Under the pieces are notes generated by a model that saw only the letters and a list, made by a program, of their open reading frames with translations, was not told where the DNA came from and ran no database searches. From the NCBI GenBank assembly GCA_045589355.1, contig JAZNOW010000013.1, positions 14,265 through 78,264 of the forward strand: a stretch of DNA of 64,000 nt, read 5' to 3'. Each line of letters opens with the position of its first letter. The first letter of the stretch is position 1. Source of the DNA: RUG563 sp045589355. Lineage in GTDB: Bacteria > Bacillota > Clostridia > Christensenellales > Aristaeellaceae. Positions 40,346 to 51,500 of the stretch are shown in pieces. A program made the position numbers and the translations under genes.

Positions 40346-41497
40346 TTATGTGTTTACGGAAAGAACAACCATTTCGTCGTCTGTTATTGCATAGTGTCCG
40401 TTGGTGATCTGTTGGGTAAGTGCAGCATCCAGGTCAATGCCTTTTAGCTCTTCAACACTTTCCGGTAAGGCGGCATAAACAAACTGATTCAGCGTATTTT
40501 CAATGCCTGCATATTCTTCGAAGGTCATCTGGCGGATGGCCTTTTCGCAAAGAGCAAGCCTGTCGGATTGCTGGCGGATGGATTCAAAAGCTACACGATA
40601 GGCATTTTTCTTTGTTTCCATGGGCAGTGTAGCATAGGCTTTATCGAAAGTGAGAAAATGCTTCATTCCGGCGCGGAATGCATCATCGTTCATTTCGTGA
40701 ATGACAGCCAGCCAATCGGCATACAGGCGATGCTGAAAGCCATGCAGATAATAATACTGACAGCAGAATTCGTTCATCGTCTGGGCATAAACGGGCAGCA
40801 GCACAAACAAAATCTGACAGCCTATCTGCCGGTCAATCCGGTTGGCAACAAATTCTTCCTTGACGGAATGAATGAAATTGCAGGTGGTGATGATGTCCTT
40901 TTCAATCAGAGCTTCCCGTTGAATGAAATTCTGATCGTCATAAGAAGCGGAACTGTATTTCTCCTGCAGGAAACCCAGGTGGGCCTTCATTGATTGCAGG
41001 CAGTTGCGGAACGCTTCAATACGGTCGCTTTGCCGGTCTTCCTTATAGCGGTCATAAAACTCCTTGATTTGTCCTTGAATTTGATCCAGCTTTTTCAATG
41101 TCATCTGAAAACCCGCAACGGAAATGCCGATATTGGCCAGACTGAAGCCCATGGTGACCCAGGAAAGCGCCTGAATCTGTTGCAGTCCCTGCAGGGCAGT
41201 GGCAAAACTATTCAATTGTTCGATAACCTGATCCAGCTTTGCATTTGCTACGTTTACACTGTGCTGTAATATACCGGTTTGAACGTTTTGCGCCAGAGAA
41301 GAAGCCAAACCAATTGCAGCACCTGCCGGTCCCAAAGAAATACTGCCTAAGGCGTTTTTGGCAACGGATGCGACTGGCTTGGCCAGTTCAAATATTTCAC
41401 CAGTCAGCAAACGGACACCGCCGGACGAAAGAGTGGCTTGGCCGGATTGGATTAATTTGATTGCTTCTTTTGTAATTTCAAAAAGAATTTTTTTCAC
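40346..41497 (-). CDS. unknown protein with amphipathic/hydrophobic helical core
   Basis: I do not recognise a family. The product of about 383 residues has a glycine/alanine-rich stretch (GSISLGPAGAAIGLASSLAQ), a coiled coil (VANAKLDQVIEQLNSFATAL), a hydrophobic hairpin-like segment (ALSWVTMGFSLANIGISVAG), another coiled coil and an all-helical C-terminal half. Long helices around a short hydrophobic hairpin are the layout of ClyA-like pore-forming proteins, but no sequence identity was seen. Translation starts at GTG 41497, seven bases after GGAGG. It begins two bases after the upstream two-helix membrane protein gene and the codon use is AT-richer than the neighbours, suggesting transfer. 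Confidence 0.7.
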   Translation of the reverse strand: MKKILFEITKEAIKLIQSGQATLSSGGVRLLTGEIFELAKPVASVAKNALGSISLGPAGAAIGLASSLAQNVQTGILQHSVNVANAKLDQVIEQLNSFATALQGLQQIQALSWVTMGFSLANIGISVAGFQMTLKKLDQIQGQIKEFYDRYKEDRQSDRIEAFRNCLQSMKAHLGFLQEKYSSASYDDQNFIQREALIEKDIITTCNFIHSVKEEFVANRIDRQIGCQILFVLLPVYAQTMNEFCCQYYYLHGFQHRLYADWLAVIHEMNDDAFRAGMKHFLTFDKAYATLPMETKKNAYRVAFESIRQQSDRLALCEKAIRQMTFEEYAGIENTLNQFVYAALPESVEELKGIDLDAALTQQITNGHYAITDDEMVVLSVNT

Positions 41498-41499
41498 GA

Positions 41500-42324
41500 T
41501 TACTCCTCCCAATTATTTATTTCTTCAGAAATGCTTGCAAATTTCGCGAAAACATTGGTGATGGCGTTCCAACGCTGGCTGTTTCTTTGTTTGCATTTAA
41601 TGTAGAAAATTCTTGCAGAGAAGCAAAGGGCGGCGATTGCAAGGGCAGCACAGACTGCAATCAGGATAATTCTTCCTGTAAGGTGCGATGTGCTGACCCA
41701 TTTTGCGGCAGCCGAAACAGGCTTTTCGTTCCCGAGCAAATCGTAATGGAACCAGTAGCCAAATTGATCAAAAACGTTGTTGAAAACCGGTGCATCGGCC
41801 TCCGGAGAAATGAAAAAGCCGGACAGCCAAATAACAACGCCCGCAACCAGCAAAGCCAAAGAGAAATACAGAATGAATTTTGCAATCTTTTTTGTCAGGG
41901 GCATCTTTGCTTTTTGTGAGATGGAAGAGTGCTCAAAGCGCTGATAATACTCGTATAACTCATCGGTATAGAAATTGTTTTTGAGGAATTCGCAGGCCTT
42001 TTTGCAATCTATTTCCGTTGTAACGAAGGAAATCTTCTCATCTGCGTTTCTCTTTGTTTTGGGCAGTTTTTTTGAGCTGGGTTTCTGTTCGAAATACAGG
42101 GCGCTGTTTGTCAGAATCAGCAGAAAGTTTTCGGCTGCAGTAGTGGAGACAGCGACGTATTCGTCCGGGGTATGGTTTGTTTGCTTTGTGCTGAGCATTT
42201 TCTTCGTTTCATTGAAAAATGCTTTCATTTCAGCATCGGGAGCGGCGGAGCGAAAACAGTTTTTCTCCGTCATTAACCAGTTCATACAGTCAAGCATTGC
42301 TTGATTTTCAGTTGTGATGCTCAT
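41500..42324 (-). CDS. unknown membrane protein with two transmembrane helices
   Basis: The 274-residue protein has a soluble N-terminal half of about 145 residues (a VAVSTTAAENFLLILTNSAL segment suggests a PH-like beta fold) and two membrane helices, near 150-171 (IAKFILYFSLALLVAGVVIW) and 215-238 (IILIAVCAALAIAALCFSAR), separated by about 45 extracytoplasmic residues. No family was recognised. It is the first gene of the four-gene unit and has a strong promoter. Its base composition is lower in GC than the surrounding chromosome. Confidence 0.7.
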   Translation of the reverse strand: MSITTENQAMLDCMNWLMTEKNCFRSAAPDAEMKAFFNETKKMLSTKQTNHTPDEYVAVSTTAAENFLLILTNSALYFEQKPSSKKLPKTKRNADEKISFVTTEIDCKKACEFLKNNFYTDELYEYYQRFEHSSISQKAKMPLTKKIAKFILYFSLALLVAGVVIWLSGFFISPEADAPVFNNVFDQFGYWFHYDLLGNEKPVSAAAKWVSTSHLTGRIILIAVCAALAIAALCFSARIFYIKCKQRNSQRWNAITNVFAKFASISEEINNWEE

Positions 42325-42363
42325 ATTGTCCTCGTTAGTAAATAATGGAAATGTTCTGATGAC

Positions 42364-42392
42364 AGTATAATACGAAAATGGAAAAATGACAA
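42364..42392 (-). promoter_or_regulatory. promoter of the unknown-protein operon
   Basis: On the minus strand TTGTCA (42387-42392), 17-base spacer, TATACT (42364-42369), 40 bases before the start codon. Confidence 0.7.
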
Positions 42393-42403
42393 GATGGAGT
42401 ATT

Positions 42404-42442
42404 GTTCAAAAAACGTTCCTCCGATGTTGCCGGGGGAACGTT
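42404..42442 (-). terminator. terminator of the ABC exporter gene
   Basis: AACGTTCC pairs with GGAACGTT; on the minus strand it is followed by TTTTTTG. It lies just after the ABC exporter stop codon. Confidence 0.8.
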
Positions 42443-42449
42443 GAGGAGT

Positions 42450-44279
42450 TTATTCGGTTGCTCCGCTTTCCATGTCCAGGATCTTGCGGAACTGGGTTTC
42501 GTACAGTTCGCGGTAGATGCCGCCCTTTTCCAGCAGGTCTTCGTGGGTGCCCTGCTCCCGGATTTCGCCGTCCTTGAGCACCAGGATCTGGTCGGCTTTG
42601 AGGATGGTGGACAGGCGGTGGGCGATGACGATGCTGGTGCGGCCCTGCATGAGCACTTCCAGCGCATCCTGGATGGCGCTTTCGGAGATGGAGTCCAGGG
42701 CGGAGGTGGCTTCGTCCAGAATGAGGATCTTGGGGTCTTTCAGGATCACCCGGGCGATGGACAGGCGCTGCTTTTCGCCGCCGGAAAGCTTCAGGCCCCG
42801 GTTGCCCACCATGGTGTTGTAGCCGTCGGGCTGGCGGAGGATGAATTCGTGGATGCTGGCAATACGGCAGGCGTTTTCAATTTCTTCCATGGTGGCGTCT
42901 TCGTTGGCGTAGCGCAGGTTATCCAGGATGGTGCCGTTGAAGAGGTAGGTATCCTGGGTGACCACGCCGATGCAGGAGCGCAGGTAGGTCAGGTCCATTT
43001 CCCGCACGTCCACCCCGCCGATGGAAACGCTGCCCTTCATCACGTCATAAAGCCGGGGCAGCAGGTTCACAACGGTGGATTTGCCGCTGCCGGAGGGGCC
43101 CACGATGGCGAACATCTGGCCGGCGGGCACGGTGAAGTGGATGTCCGTCAGCAGGGGCTTTTCCGGCACATAGGAGAAGGCCACGTGATCAAAGTGGATA
43201 TCGCCGTTTTGCACGGCGGGCTTTTTGCCGTTCTTGGGGGAGGCAATGGTGATTTCTTTATCGAAGTAATCGAAGATGCGGGTGAACAGGGCCAGGGACC
43301 GGGTGAAATCCACCTGCAGGTTAAGCAGGGATTGCACGGGCCGGTAGAGGCGGTTGATGAGGGAGACGGTGGCGGTGATGGTACCCACGGTCAGGGTGGG
43401 GTCCAGGCTGGAGACGATGAAGTAGCCGCCGGCAAAGTAGATGAGCAGGGGGCCGATCTGGGTGAACATGCCCATGATCACGTGGAACCACTTGCCGCTG
43501 CGCTGTTCTTTCAGGTTCAGCTGGGTCACTTCTTCGTTGACGTTGACAAAACGTTCGTATTCCTTTTCTTCCCGGGTGAACAGTTTCACCAGCATGCTGC
43601 CGGAAACGGACAGGGTTTCGTTCACCAGCTGGTTCATTTCGTCATGCTTAGCCTGGCTTTCGGAAAGCAGCTTCCACCTTGTTTTGCCCACAGACCTTGT
43701 GGGGATGATCAGCAGCGGGATCACCACAATGCCCACAATGGCCAATTGCCAGCTCATGCTGAACAGGGCCACCAGCGTGGTGACCACCGTGGCCACATTG
43801 CTGACGATGGAGGTAAGGGTGCCGGAAATGACGGAGGATACGCCGCCGATGTCGCTGTTCATGCGGGTGACGATATCGCCCTGCTTTTCGGTGGTGAAAA
43901 AGGAGTGGGGCATGTGCTGGAGGTGGTCGTACATCTGGTTTTTCATGTCGAAGATGATGCGCTGGGAGATCCAGGCGTTGATGTAGCTTTCCAGCACGCC
44001 GATCACCTGGCTCACCGTCATGGTGACAAAGGCGGCGATCAGCAGCTGTACCAGCAGCTTCATGTCTTTGCCCACCAATGCTTCGTCTACGATTTTACCG
44101 GTGATGATGGAGGGCAGAAGGCCGATGGCAGCGGACAGCAAAATGGCCACAAATACCAGCACAAACTGCTTCCAGTAGGGCTTCAGGTAAGAAAGAATGC
44201 GGAAAATGAGTTCCTTGGTCACCTTGGGCATGTTCTCTTTTTCTTCATCGCTGAGAAAACGGCTGGGGCCGCGCTGCAT
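42450..44279 (-). CDS. MsbA-type ABC exporter (fused permease-ATPase)
   Basis: The 609-residue half-transporter has a six-helix membrane domain (FVLVFVAILLSAAIGLLPSI, IAAFVTMTVSQVIGVLESYI, LAIVGIVVIPLLIIP, and so on) and a C-terminal ATPase with Walker A GPSGSGKST, Q-loop region, signature LSGGEKQR, and Walker B ILILDEATSALD, plus the H-loop IVIAHRL. It should work as a homodimer exporting a drug, lipid or peptide. It stands alone, so the substrate cannot be inferred. AAAGGGG lies nine bases before the ATG. Confidence 0.92.
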   Translation of the reverse strand: MQRGPSRFLSDEEKENMPKVTKELIFRILSYLKPYWKQFVLVFVAILLSAAIGLLPSIITGKIVDEALVGKDMKLLVQLLIAAFVTMTVSQVIGVLESYINAWISQRIIFDMKNQMYDHLQHMPHSFFTTEKQGDIVTRMNSDIGGVSSVISGTLTSIVSNVATVVTTLVALFSMSWQLAIVGIVVIPLLIIPTRSVGKTRWKLLSESQAKHDEMNQLVNETLSVSGSMLVKLFTREEKEYERFVNVNEEVTQLNLKEQRSGKWFHVIMGMFTQIGPLLIYFAGGYFIVSSLDPTLTVGTITATVSLINRLYRPVQSLLNLQVDFTRSLALFTRIFDYFDKEITIASPKNGKKPAVQNGDIHFDHVAFSYVPEKPLLTDIHFTVPAGQMFAIVGPSGSGKSTVVNLLPRLYDVMKGSVSIGGVDVREMDLTYLRSCIGVVTQDTYLFNGTILDNLRYANEDATMEEIENACRIASIHEFILRQPDGYNTMVGNRGLKLSGGEKQRLSIARVILKDPKILILDEATSALDSISESAIQDALEVLMQGRTSIVIAHRLSTILKADQILVLKDGEIREQGTHEDLLEKGGIYRELYETQFRKILDMESGATE

Positions 44280-44377
44280 AATAAAAATCCCCTTTCTGCC
44301 TTTGTATTTTTCTTTCGTTTCATTTTAACAAAAGCAGCCGCAAATGTAAACATATTCACGGATTGTTCACATTTTGC

Positions 44378-44406
44378 TTGACAGGGACGAAAAAACGAAA
44401 TATGAT
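44378..44406 (+). promoter_or_regulatory. promoter of the lipoprotein gene
   Basis: Perfect TTGACA (44378-44383), 17-base spacer, TATGAT (44401-44406), 32 bases before the start codon. Confidence 0.8.
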
Positions 44407-44438
44407 AAGCAGGCATAAAAACAAAGGAGGAAACCCTG

Positions 44439-44825
44439 ATGAAACTGAATAAAATGGTAGCCATCCTGATGCTGGTTGTGCTGGCCTTCTCCCTGACCGC
44501 TTGCGGCGGAAGCAAGGGCCAGGATATCGTGGGCAAGTGGAACATCGACGTGAACAGCCTGCTGGAAATGACCGGCGCTTCCCCCACTGACCTGGAAATG
44601 ATCGAATCCCTGGGCGGCATGAGCGCCACCATGGAATTCACCAAGGACGGCAAGTGCATCCTTGAAATGTCCATGATGGGCCAGACCGAAACCCAGGAAC
44701 AGTCCTACACCCTGGAAGACGGTAAGGTGCTGCTGGACGGTGCCCCCGGCGACTATATGGTGGAAGGCGACAAGCTGACCCTGACCGCCGACGGCCTCAC
44801 CATGGTGCTGACCCGCGCCAAATAA
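44439..44825 (+). CDS. small lipoprotein, lipocalin-like repeats
   Basis: The 128-residue product has a lipoprotein signal peptide with the lipobox LTAC (Cys at about residue 22). The mature part (GKWNIDVNSLLEMTGASPTD, SATMEFTKDGKCILEMSMMG, KVLLDGAPGDYMVEGDKLTL, GLTMVLTRAK) has the strand pattern of DUF5640/lipocalin-like domains that begin G-x-W. It will be anchored to the outer face of the membrane. AAAGGAGG precedes the ATG, and the gene has a strong promoter and terminator, suggesting high expression. The role is unknown. Confidence 0.85.
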   Translation: MKLNKMVAILMLVVLAFSLTACGGSKGQDIVGKWNIDVNSLLEMTGASPTDLEMIESLGGMSATMEFTKDGKCILEMSMMGQTETQEQSYTLEDGKVLLDGAPGDYMVEGDKLTLTADGLTMVLTRAK

Positions 44826-44834
44826 TTCCATAGT

Positions 44835-44862
44835 AAAAAAGAGCAGCAATGCTCTTTTTTTT
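44835..44862. terminator. bidirectional intrinsic terminator
   Basis: AAAAAAGAGCA-GCAA-TGCTCTTTTTT immediately after the lipoprotein gene. Confidence 0.85.
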
Positions 44863-44887
44863 CTTTGCAAGGGACGGGATGCCGGGC

Positions 44888-44916
44888 TTGAAGAGATGCG
44901 AAAGATGTGGTAAAAT
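44888..44916 (+). promoter_or_regulatory. aroK promoter
   Basis: TTGAAG (44888-44893), 17-base spacer, TAAAAT (44911-44916), 46 bases before the start codon. Confidence 0.65.
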
Positions 44917-44962
44917 AGGGGCAATCTTGGAACAACAGGATACAAACGGAGGGGAAAAAAGG

Positions 44963-45484
44963 ATGAGCGTACTCAAATCCCACATCTTTCTGGTGGGCAT
45001 GTCCGGGGCAGGGAAAACCAGCCTGGGCAAGCGCCTGGCCCAGAATTTGAACGTCCGTTTTGTGGATACAGACCTGCGGGTGCAGGAACTGATGGGCGGC
45101 CTGACGGTGAACGAGATTTACGCCACGCTGGGCGAGCCTTTTTTTCGCAACGCCGAAACCGGGGTGCTCATCAGCATGGTGGGCCAGCCTCCATGCGTCA
45201 TTTCCACCGGCGGCACGGCGGCTACCAATCCCGATAATGTGGTGATCATGAAAAACCACGGCTACATCATCCATATCGACCGCCCGCTGGACCAGATCCT
45301 CTCCGATATCAAGATGGACCGGCGGCCCACCCTTGCCGGCGGCACCCACGAAGACGTGATCGATATGTACAACCGCTGCATCGGTTACTACAAGGCGGCG
45401 GCGGATTTCCGGCTGGATAATTCCAAGGGCTATGTGATGGGCGTGAGGAATTTGACGGAACTGGTGGAAAACATCGAATGGTAA
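44963..45484 (+). CDS. aroK: shikimate kinase
   Basis: The 173-residue enzyme has Walker A GMSGAGKTSLGKRLA, the shikimate-binding DTDLRVQ (D-x-D) near residue 35, the FFRNAETG region, STGGTAA (the conserved G-G-G/T loop) and the lid RRPTLAGG. It phosphorylates shikimate at the 3-OH in aromatic amino-acid synthesis. It stands alone and not in an aro operon. The ATG at 44963 follows GGAGGGGAAAAAAGG; an in-frame extension upstream covers the promoter and is unlikely. Confidence 0.88.
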   Translation: MSVLKSHIFLVGMSGAGKTSLGKRLAQNLNVRFVDTDLRVQELMGGLTVNEIYATLGEPFFRNAETGVLISMVGQPPCVISTGGTAATNPDNVVIMKNHGYIIHIDRPLDQILSDIKMDRRPTLAGGTHEDVIDMYNRCIGYYKAAADFRLDNSKGYVMGVRNLTELVENIEW

Positions 45485-45564
45485 AGTGGGAAAAAGGATT
45501 CGCATAATGGGCAAAATGCAAGGACAATTCCCATAAGAGAATGATAAATATTACAAAAAGATGA

Positions 45565-45598
45565 AAAAAGTGGGTCATACGGCCCACTTTTTGTTTTT
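45565..45598. terminator. bidirectional intrinsic terminator
   Basis: AAAAAGTGGG pairs with CCCACTTTTT, between the convergent aroK and glucan synthase genes. Confidence 0.75.
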
Positions 45599-48500
45599 TC
45601 AGTTGCCGCGCCAGGGAAACCTGGCTGCATGGGTTTTGCCGTCGTCACGAAGGGATATCCAGCCGTCGGATAGCTTTTCGCCGTCCAGGGTGGCAAAGAG
45701 AATATCGCGCCCGGCGGTCAGGTGGTAGGAGGCGGAACCGTAGCGATACACCAGGGTAAATTCCTCCATATCCGGGTGGGGGCAGGGGGCAAGGCGCAGC
45801 TTGTCGCCCCGCTTTTCCAGCCCCAGCAGTACGGTGATGTACACATAATACAGCCATGCGGCGCTGCCGGTGTACCAGCTCCAGCCGCCCCGGCCCAGGT
45901 TTTCTCCGGCGTACACATCGCCGCACAGCACATAGGGCTCCAGCCGGTATACGGAAAGCTTTTCGGGGGTATCGGTGTGGGTGATGGGCAGAAGGCGGGC
46001 GGCTATTTCCCAGGCGGTGGGGTATTGCCCGATCCGGCACAGGGCCATGATCAGCCAGGGCACGGCATGGGTGTACTGGCCGCCGTTTTCCCGCACGCCC
46101 GGCACATAGGCGCCGATGTAGCCTGCCTGTTCCTGCGGGGCAAAGGGCGGATGCATCAATAGCACCTGCCCCGTTTCTTCCTTGTACAGCTTTTCCACCG
46201 CATGGGAAAGGGCAAGGCGCACCCGGTTCCGGGGAGCGCCGGCCAGGCAGGCAAAGGCCTGGCTGATCAGGTCAATGCGGGGCGGATGGGTATGGGGGCC
46301 GCCCAGGGGCTCGCCGCTTTTGTACCAGGCCCGCAGGTACCATTCTCCGGTCCAGGCCTTTTCCATGTTCTGCATCAGCGTGTCCCGCAGGGTTTGGTAG
46401 TGTTTTGCCGCATCTTCCCTACAGTGGGGGATGAATTTTTGCAGCACCATGCACAGGAAAAAGCCCAGCCACACGCTTTCGCCGCCCACCCGGTTCATGC
46501 CGTCGTTCCAGTCGCCGCCGGCCATGAGGGGAATGCCCTGGGGGCCAAAGGCAACGCTGTCGATGGCAAGCTGGCAGTGCTGCAAAAGGGAGGCGGTATC
46601 CGGGGATACGTCCGGCGTTTCGTAGCGGTCGTCTTCCTGGTCCCCCAGGGGCGGGGAAAGAAGGAAAGGCGCTTCTTCCGCAAAGATGCCGTTGTCGCCC
46701 GTCACTTCTGCGTACAGGCAGGCAAGGAAGGGCAGGAACAGTTTATCGTCGCTGATGCGGGTGCGCACCCCGGTGCGGGGGGCATGCCACCAGTGCTGCA
46801 CGTCCCCTTCCCGGTATTGATGGGCGGCGCACAGAAGGATGTGGCTGCGGGCAAAGGCGGGGTTTGTGTGCAGGCAGCATAAAAGATCCTGCAGTTGATC
46901 CCGGAAGCCGAAGGCGCCGCCTGTCTGGTACGGGCCGGTGCGGCCCATCAGCCGGGCGCTCAGGGCCTGGTAGGGCAGCCAGCGGTTCAGGTAAGGGGCA
47001 AACAGGGGCGAAGCGCCAAAGAGTAGCAGTCCTTCCAGTTTTTCCTGCCAGAAGGTGCGCACGTCCAGCAATGCCCGGGCCGGGCCGTCCAGCAGCACCG
47101 CCTGAACGGCGCTTTCGCAGCCGGCTTCGTTTTCCGCATAGCCCACGATGATGGGCAGGGTGAAGGTGCGGCGGGCTTTGAGGGAAATGGGCAGGGTGAA
47201 CAGGGCGCTGGGGGCAAAGGCTGTTTCGCATGTTTCCGGCCGGAGGGCATGGCAAAAACCATCCGGCATCAGGTGCACCCGGGCGCCGGGCACATGGGCA
47301 AAGCCTACGCCGGGCTGATCCGCCGAATGGGCAAAGGCCGTTTCATTCCCCTTGGTGCAGCCCCATTTTTTGCCCATGGAAAAGCGGATGACGAACCGCA
47401 GCTCCGTTTCCGTATCTTCCGCGGCCTTCAGGCTGACCAGCCGAACGCCAAGGGGCAGGGAAGCATGGCTGAAAACCGTGACGGAAGCGTGGATGGAGCC
47501 GGCCATGGATGCGTATTGGGTGACGCCGGGCTGATTTGTGACGGTGCCGCAGGTGAGGGAGAAAAAGACAGGCTCCTTTTCCCGGAGCAGAATTTCTTCC
47601 GCACCCCGGGGCCGGTGCACGTCGGCAGGTTTTCTGGTGATGCGGTTCATCTGGCTGTTATCGGCAAAGGAATGGAGAATGGCCTCCTCGCATAGGATGG
47701 TACCAAAGCGCCGGCCGGTGAGGACGTTGTGCCAGGGGGACGGCGGCGGGGTGTGGATGCAAAAATCGTTTTCTCTGGTAAAGCCGCCGCAGGGCGTTTC
47801 CATCACAAGGGCAGGCGGTGCAATGCCTTGTGCCTTCTGCACGGCGATCAGCCGGGGCGTTGGGTTTTCCGCGCACAGGGCGGCCAGTTGGGCGGAAAGA
47901 GGCGCGCCGCTTTCCAGATACAGGTGGGACAGGCTTTTCAGTTTTTTTGCATCAGCGTCATCGCCGGTGACGATGTGGATGTTTTCTTTGCCGCTTTTGA
48001 GCGTGTGCAGGGCGGCGCAGGCCGCATCCTGAAGGGGGGTGCGGTAATCTTCCGCCTGCTTGCTGCACAGGAACAGCAGGGAGGAATGGATGCCCTGGGT
48101 TTCCATCCATGCATGGGCAAAAAGGGCATGGCGGATGAGGGCCTTATCCTGCTTTTTCAGGTACACGCAGCATACAGGCAAATCTCCGGAAAGGCCGTAT
48201 TTCCAAAGGGTATCCATGGCTGCCGGCCGGTGGGCCTGAAAGGGCTGGCCGGGAAAACACAGGCTGCCCAGCACCTGGGCATACAGGGGCATGGCGGCTG
48301 AAGGAATGGACAAAAAGCGAAGGGTCATTTTGTCTTTTGTGCGGCAAAGCTGCAGGGTTTCCCGGCTGTGCAGGGCAGGGGAAGAGGTCTTGACAGGCCA
48401 GGGGGCTTCGTGAATGGAAAACTGCACATGGGCGCTTTTGCCGGGTGCAAGCCGCACCCCGGCCCGCAGGGACATGCAGGGGGCGATCACGGCGCCGGTG

Positions 48501-51500
48501 CGGCAGCAAACGGCGGAGGCTTGGGCATCCAGCGAGGCAGGGTGATGCAATTCTCCCTCTCTGCCAAGGAAAATAAGCCTGTCGCCCTGGCGATGGAGGG
48601 AATCCACTTTCCCGCTTACCGTATGCACAAGGGAGGGCACTGTTTCCTGCTGATCGGCCAAAAGGCGCCGGCTGATCAGCCCGGATTCGCTCAAGGGGTC
48701 GATGCGGATGGACAGATCCCGGAAATTGGGGTGAGCGGCGTCCTGAAAGAAGGTGGATTGGGTGACTTCCAGATAGGAAATCAATTCCACCTGTTTTTCC
48801 TGCGCGCCCTTGTTTTCCAAATGAAAATCCGCCACGGCCTCGCCGTTTAGGGGCAGCACAAACAGCCGCATTTCCCCTTCCAGCGAAAACGCGCGGATGG
48901 GGATCAGGATGCAGCCGTTTTCAAACACCATTTCCCCCCGGCACTGGGGGCGCACATATTCGCCGGTTTCGCAATCCCTCAGGTAAAACATGGGGCCGCA
49001 GGGAGCGTCCGGCAAAAAGCGGGTCCACAGCCGGTGCGCGCTTTTGAGAAAGCCGTGGCCTTCCCGGTTCATCACCCAGGTGACGCCATGGCCGGAGAGC
49101 GCATGGGCGGCAAGCGGGAAATTTTGCGGCGCCTGGAAGCGGTAGGCGGTATCCGGAGAATGCCGGTGCGGCCTGGGCAGGGGACGGGAAAGGGGCGGCA
49201 GGGCCGGCTTTTTTTCGCACAGCAAAAAGCCGTAGGCGCGGGGGGCGGCCGGCGTCATGAAATGCCGGCACAGGGCGTTGTCCGTCAGCAAATTGCAGGC
49301 GGCGCACAGAATCATTCCCTGATGGTGTGCCATGTGGCTTTGCACCAGCCGGGGCGTTTTTTCCATGCGGGCGGGGGTATAATCGGCCGCCTCAAAAAGC
49401 CCCTCCCGGGAATACCAGGACAGCCTGCGCATCCATTGCAGGTTGCGGATGGCAGCCTTGGGGAAAAGTGGCAGGGCCAGCATGGAAGCATAGGGGGCCA
49501 CCACATGGCCTGCGGTATCATCGGACAGGGAAAGGGCGGGCAGGCCAAAGGCCCGGTACTGATAATTCATCTGAGGGTCAAAGGCGTAATAGCCGCTTTC
49601 GCTGATGCCGAAGGGGCGGTGGTGGGCGGCGGCCATCTGGGCCCGGACGGCGCTTTTGCAGCCTTCCGTGAGCAGCGTGTTTTCATACAGGGGCAAAAGC
49701 AGATGGGGCATCAGGTATTCAAACGCAGTGCCGCCCCAGGAAATGAGCGCTGCGCCGCCGCCCTGCCGGGTCAGGTTCCGGCCCAGGGCATACCAGTGCT
49801 TCAGCGGTACCTGACGCTGCATGACCGCCACATAGGACGCCAGCCGGCATTCGCTGGCCAGCAGATCATAATGGGCGGGGGAAAGCTTCTGCTCCCGGGT
49901 GTCATAGCCGATGTGGAACAGGGAAACGGCAGAATCATACAGCGGGGCAAACTGCATGGCCCGGGCCAGGGCATCCAGCCGGGCAGGCAGGGTGTGGGCA
50001 GAAAAATCCATGTCCTTCAGGTGCCGTCGGGCCCCCTGGGCACAGGCAAACAGGCAGGCGCACAGGTTGCCCGAATCCACGGTGGAAATGAACCGGGGTT
50101 CCAGTACCGAAAGATCCTCCAGGCTGTACCAGTTGTACAGGTGGCCCTGCCATTTTTCCATCTGCTCCAGCGTGTCCACCGTGCGAAGCATGCGCCTGGC
50201 CATCTGGGCGGTGGTGATGAGGGAAAGCTCCCGGGCAGCCAGGGTGGAAAGCAGGTACAGGCCGATGTTGGTGGGGGAGGTGCGAAGGGCCGGGCCTTTT
50301 TCCGGCTGCAATTGCACGTTGTCCGGCGGCAGGTAGAAGGTGCCGGCATGCACGTTTTTTTCAAAGAAATGCCAGGTATCCCGGCAAAGGGTGCGCACTG
50401 CTTCCTTTTCCCCTTCCGAAAGGGGGGCATGGCGGGGCTTTTCCCTGTCCATAAAATCCCGGAGCAGGGGAGAGATAAGCCACAGGAGGCCCGGAAGAAG
50501 CCCGGGCAAGACGCCGTAAGGCATGAGGGAGAGGATGACCATGGCGGTGCCGCACACAAGCGGGGTAAGGAGGCAGTATAAAGGCAGGCCCAGCCCGCTT
50601 TCCGCCTGATCCGCCGTGACCCAGGAAAGCAGTCCTTTTTTGCTGATGAACTGGCGGTACAAAGCACGCAGGACGGCGTCCAGCTGGGTGGCGGCTTTGC
50701 CGGGCAGCAGCATCAGCCGCTTTGGAAGGCCGCGGAAGGGGAAGGGCAGCCCCAGCAGCATCAGAAACGGGTTCTGCAAAAAAGCCCCGGCAAGCAAAAG
50801 GGCCGTCTGGCTCAGGGGCAAAAGGGAGATGCGCAGGTTGTCGTACAGCTTATAGCGGGAAAGAAGGGGCAGTTTTTTGTCAAGCAGAAAAGGAAGCAGC
50901 TGCCAGTCGCCCCTTGTCCAGCGGTGCAGGCGTTTTTGCCAGCCGGCCATGCGGGAGGGCTGGCTGTCGAAAAAAGGAATATCCTCCGCCATGGCGCTTA
51001 CGGCCAGCTCCCCTTCGATCAGGTCGTGGCTGAGGATGCGGCCGGCGGGCAGCCGGCCCTCCGTGCGCTGCAGGAACAGGGCGGGATCATAAATGCCCTT
51101 GCCGGCGAAGGAGCCCCGGCCAAACACATCCTGATAGAAATTGGGGAACAGCCTTTGGTAGCTGTCCGGCCCGCCGGGGGTGGAAAGAAAATGCTGCAGC
51201 CGGGTGCGGAGGGTGGACGAAAGGGTTTCCATCCGGGGCTGGATGACGGCAATGCGGCCTTTTTGCAAAGGGTGCAAAAGGGCACCCTGCAGCCGGGCGG
51301 CGGCACCGGGGGGCAGGATGGTATCGGCGTCCAGGGTGATCACCTGGTCATAGTGGCGGGCAAGGGAGGAAGGGGGCACGGAAGTGTAGAGAAAGGCATC
51401 CGTACCTTCCTGACCACACAGCAGCCGGTTCAATTCTTCCAGCGCGCCCCGCTTTCTTTCCCGGCCGGTGAAGGCGTTTTGCCCGGCGTCCCATGTGCGC

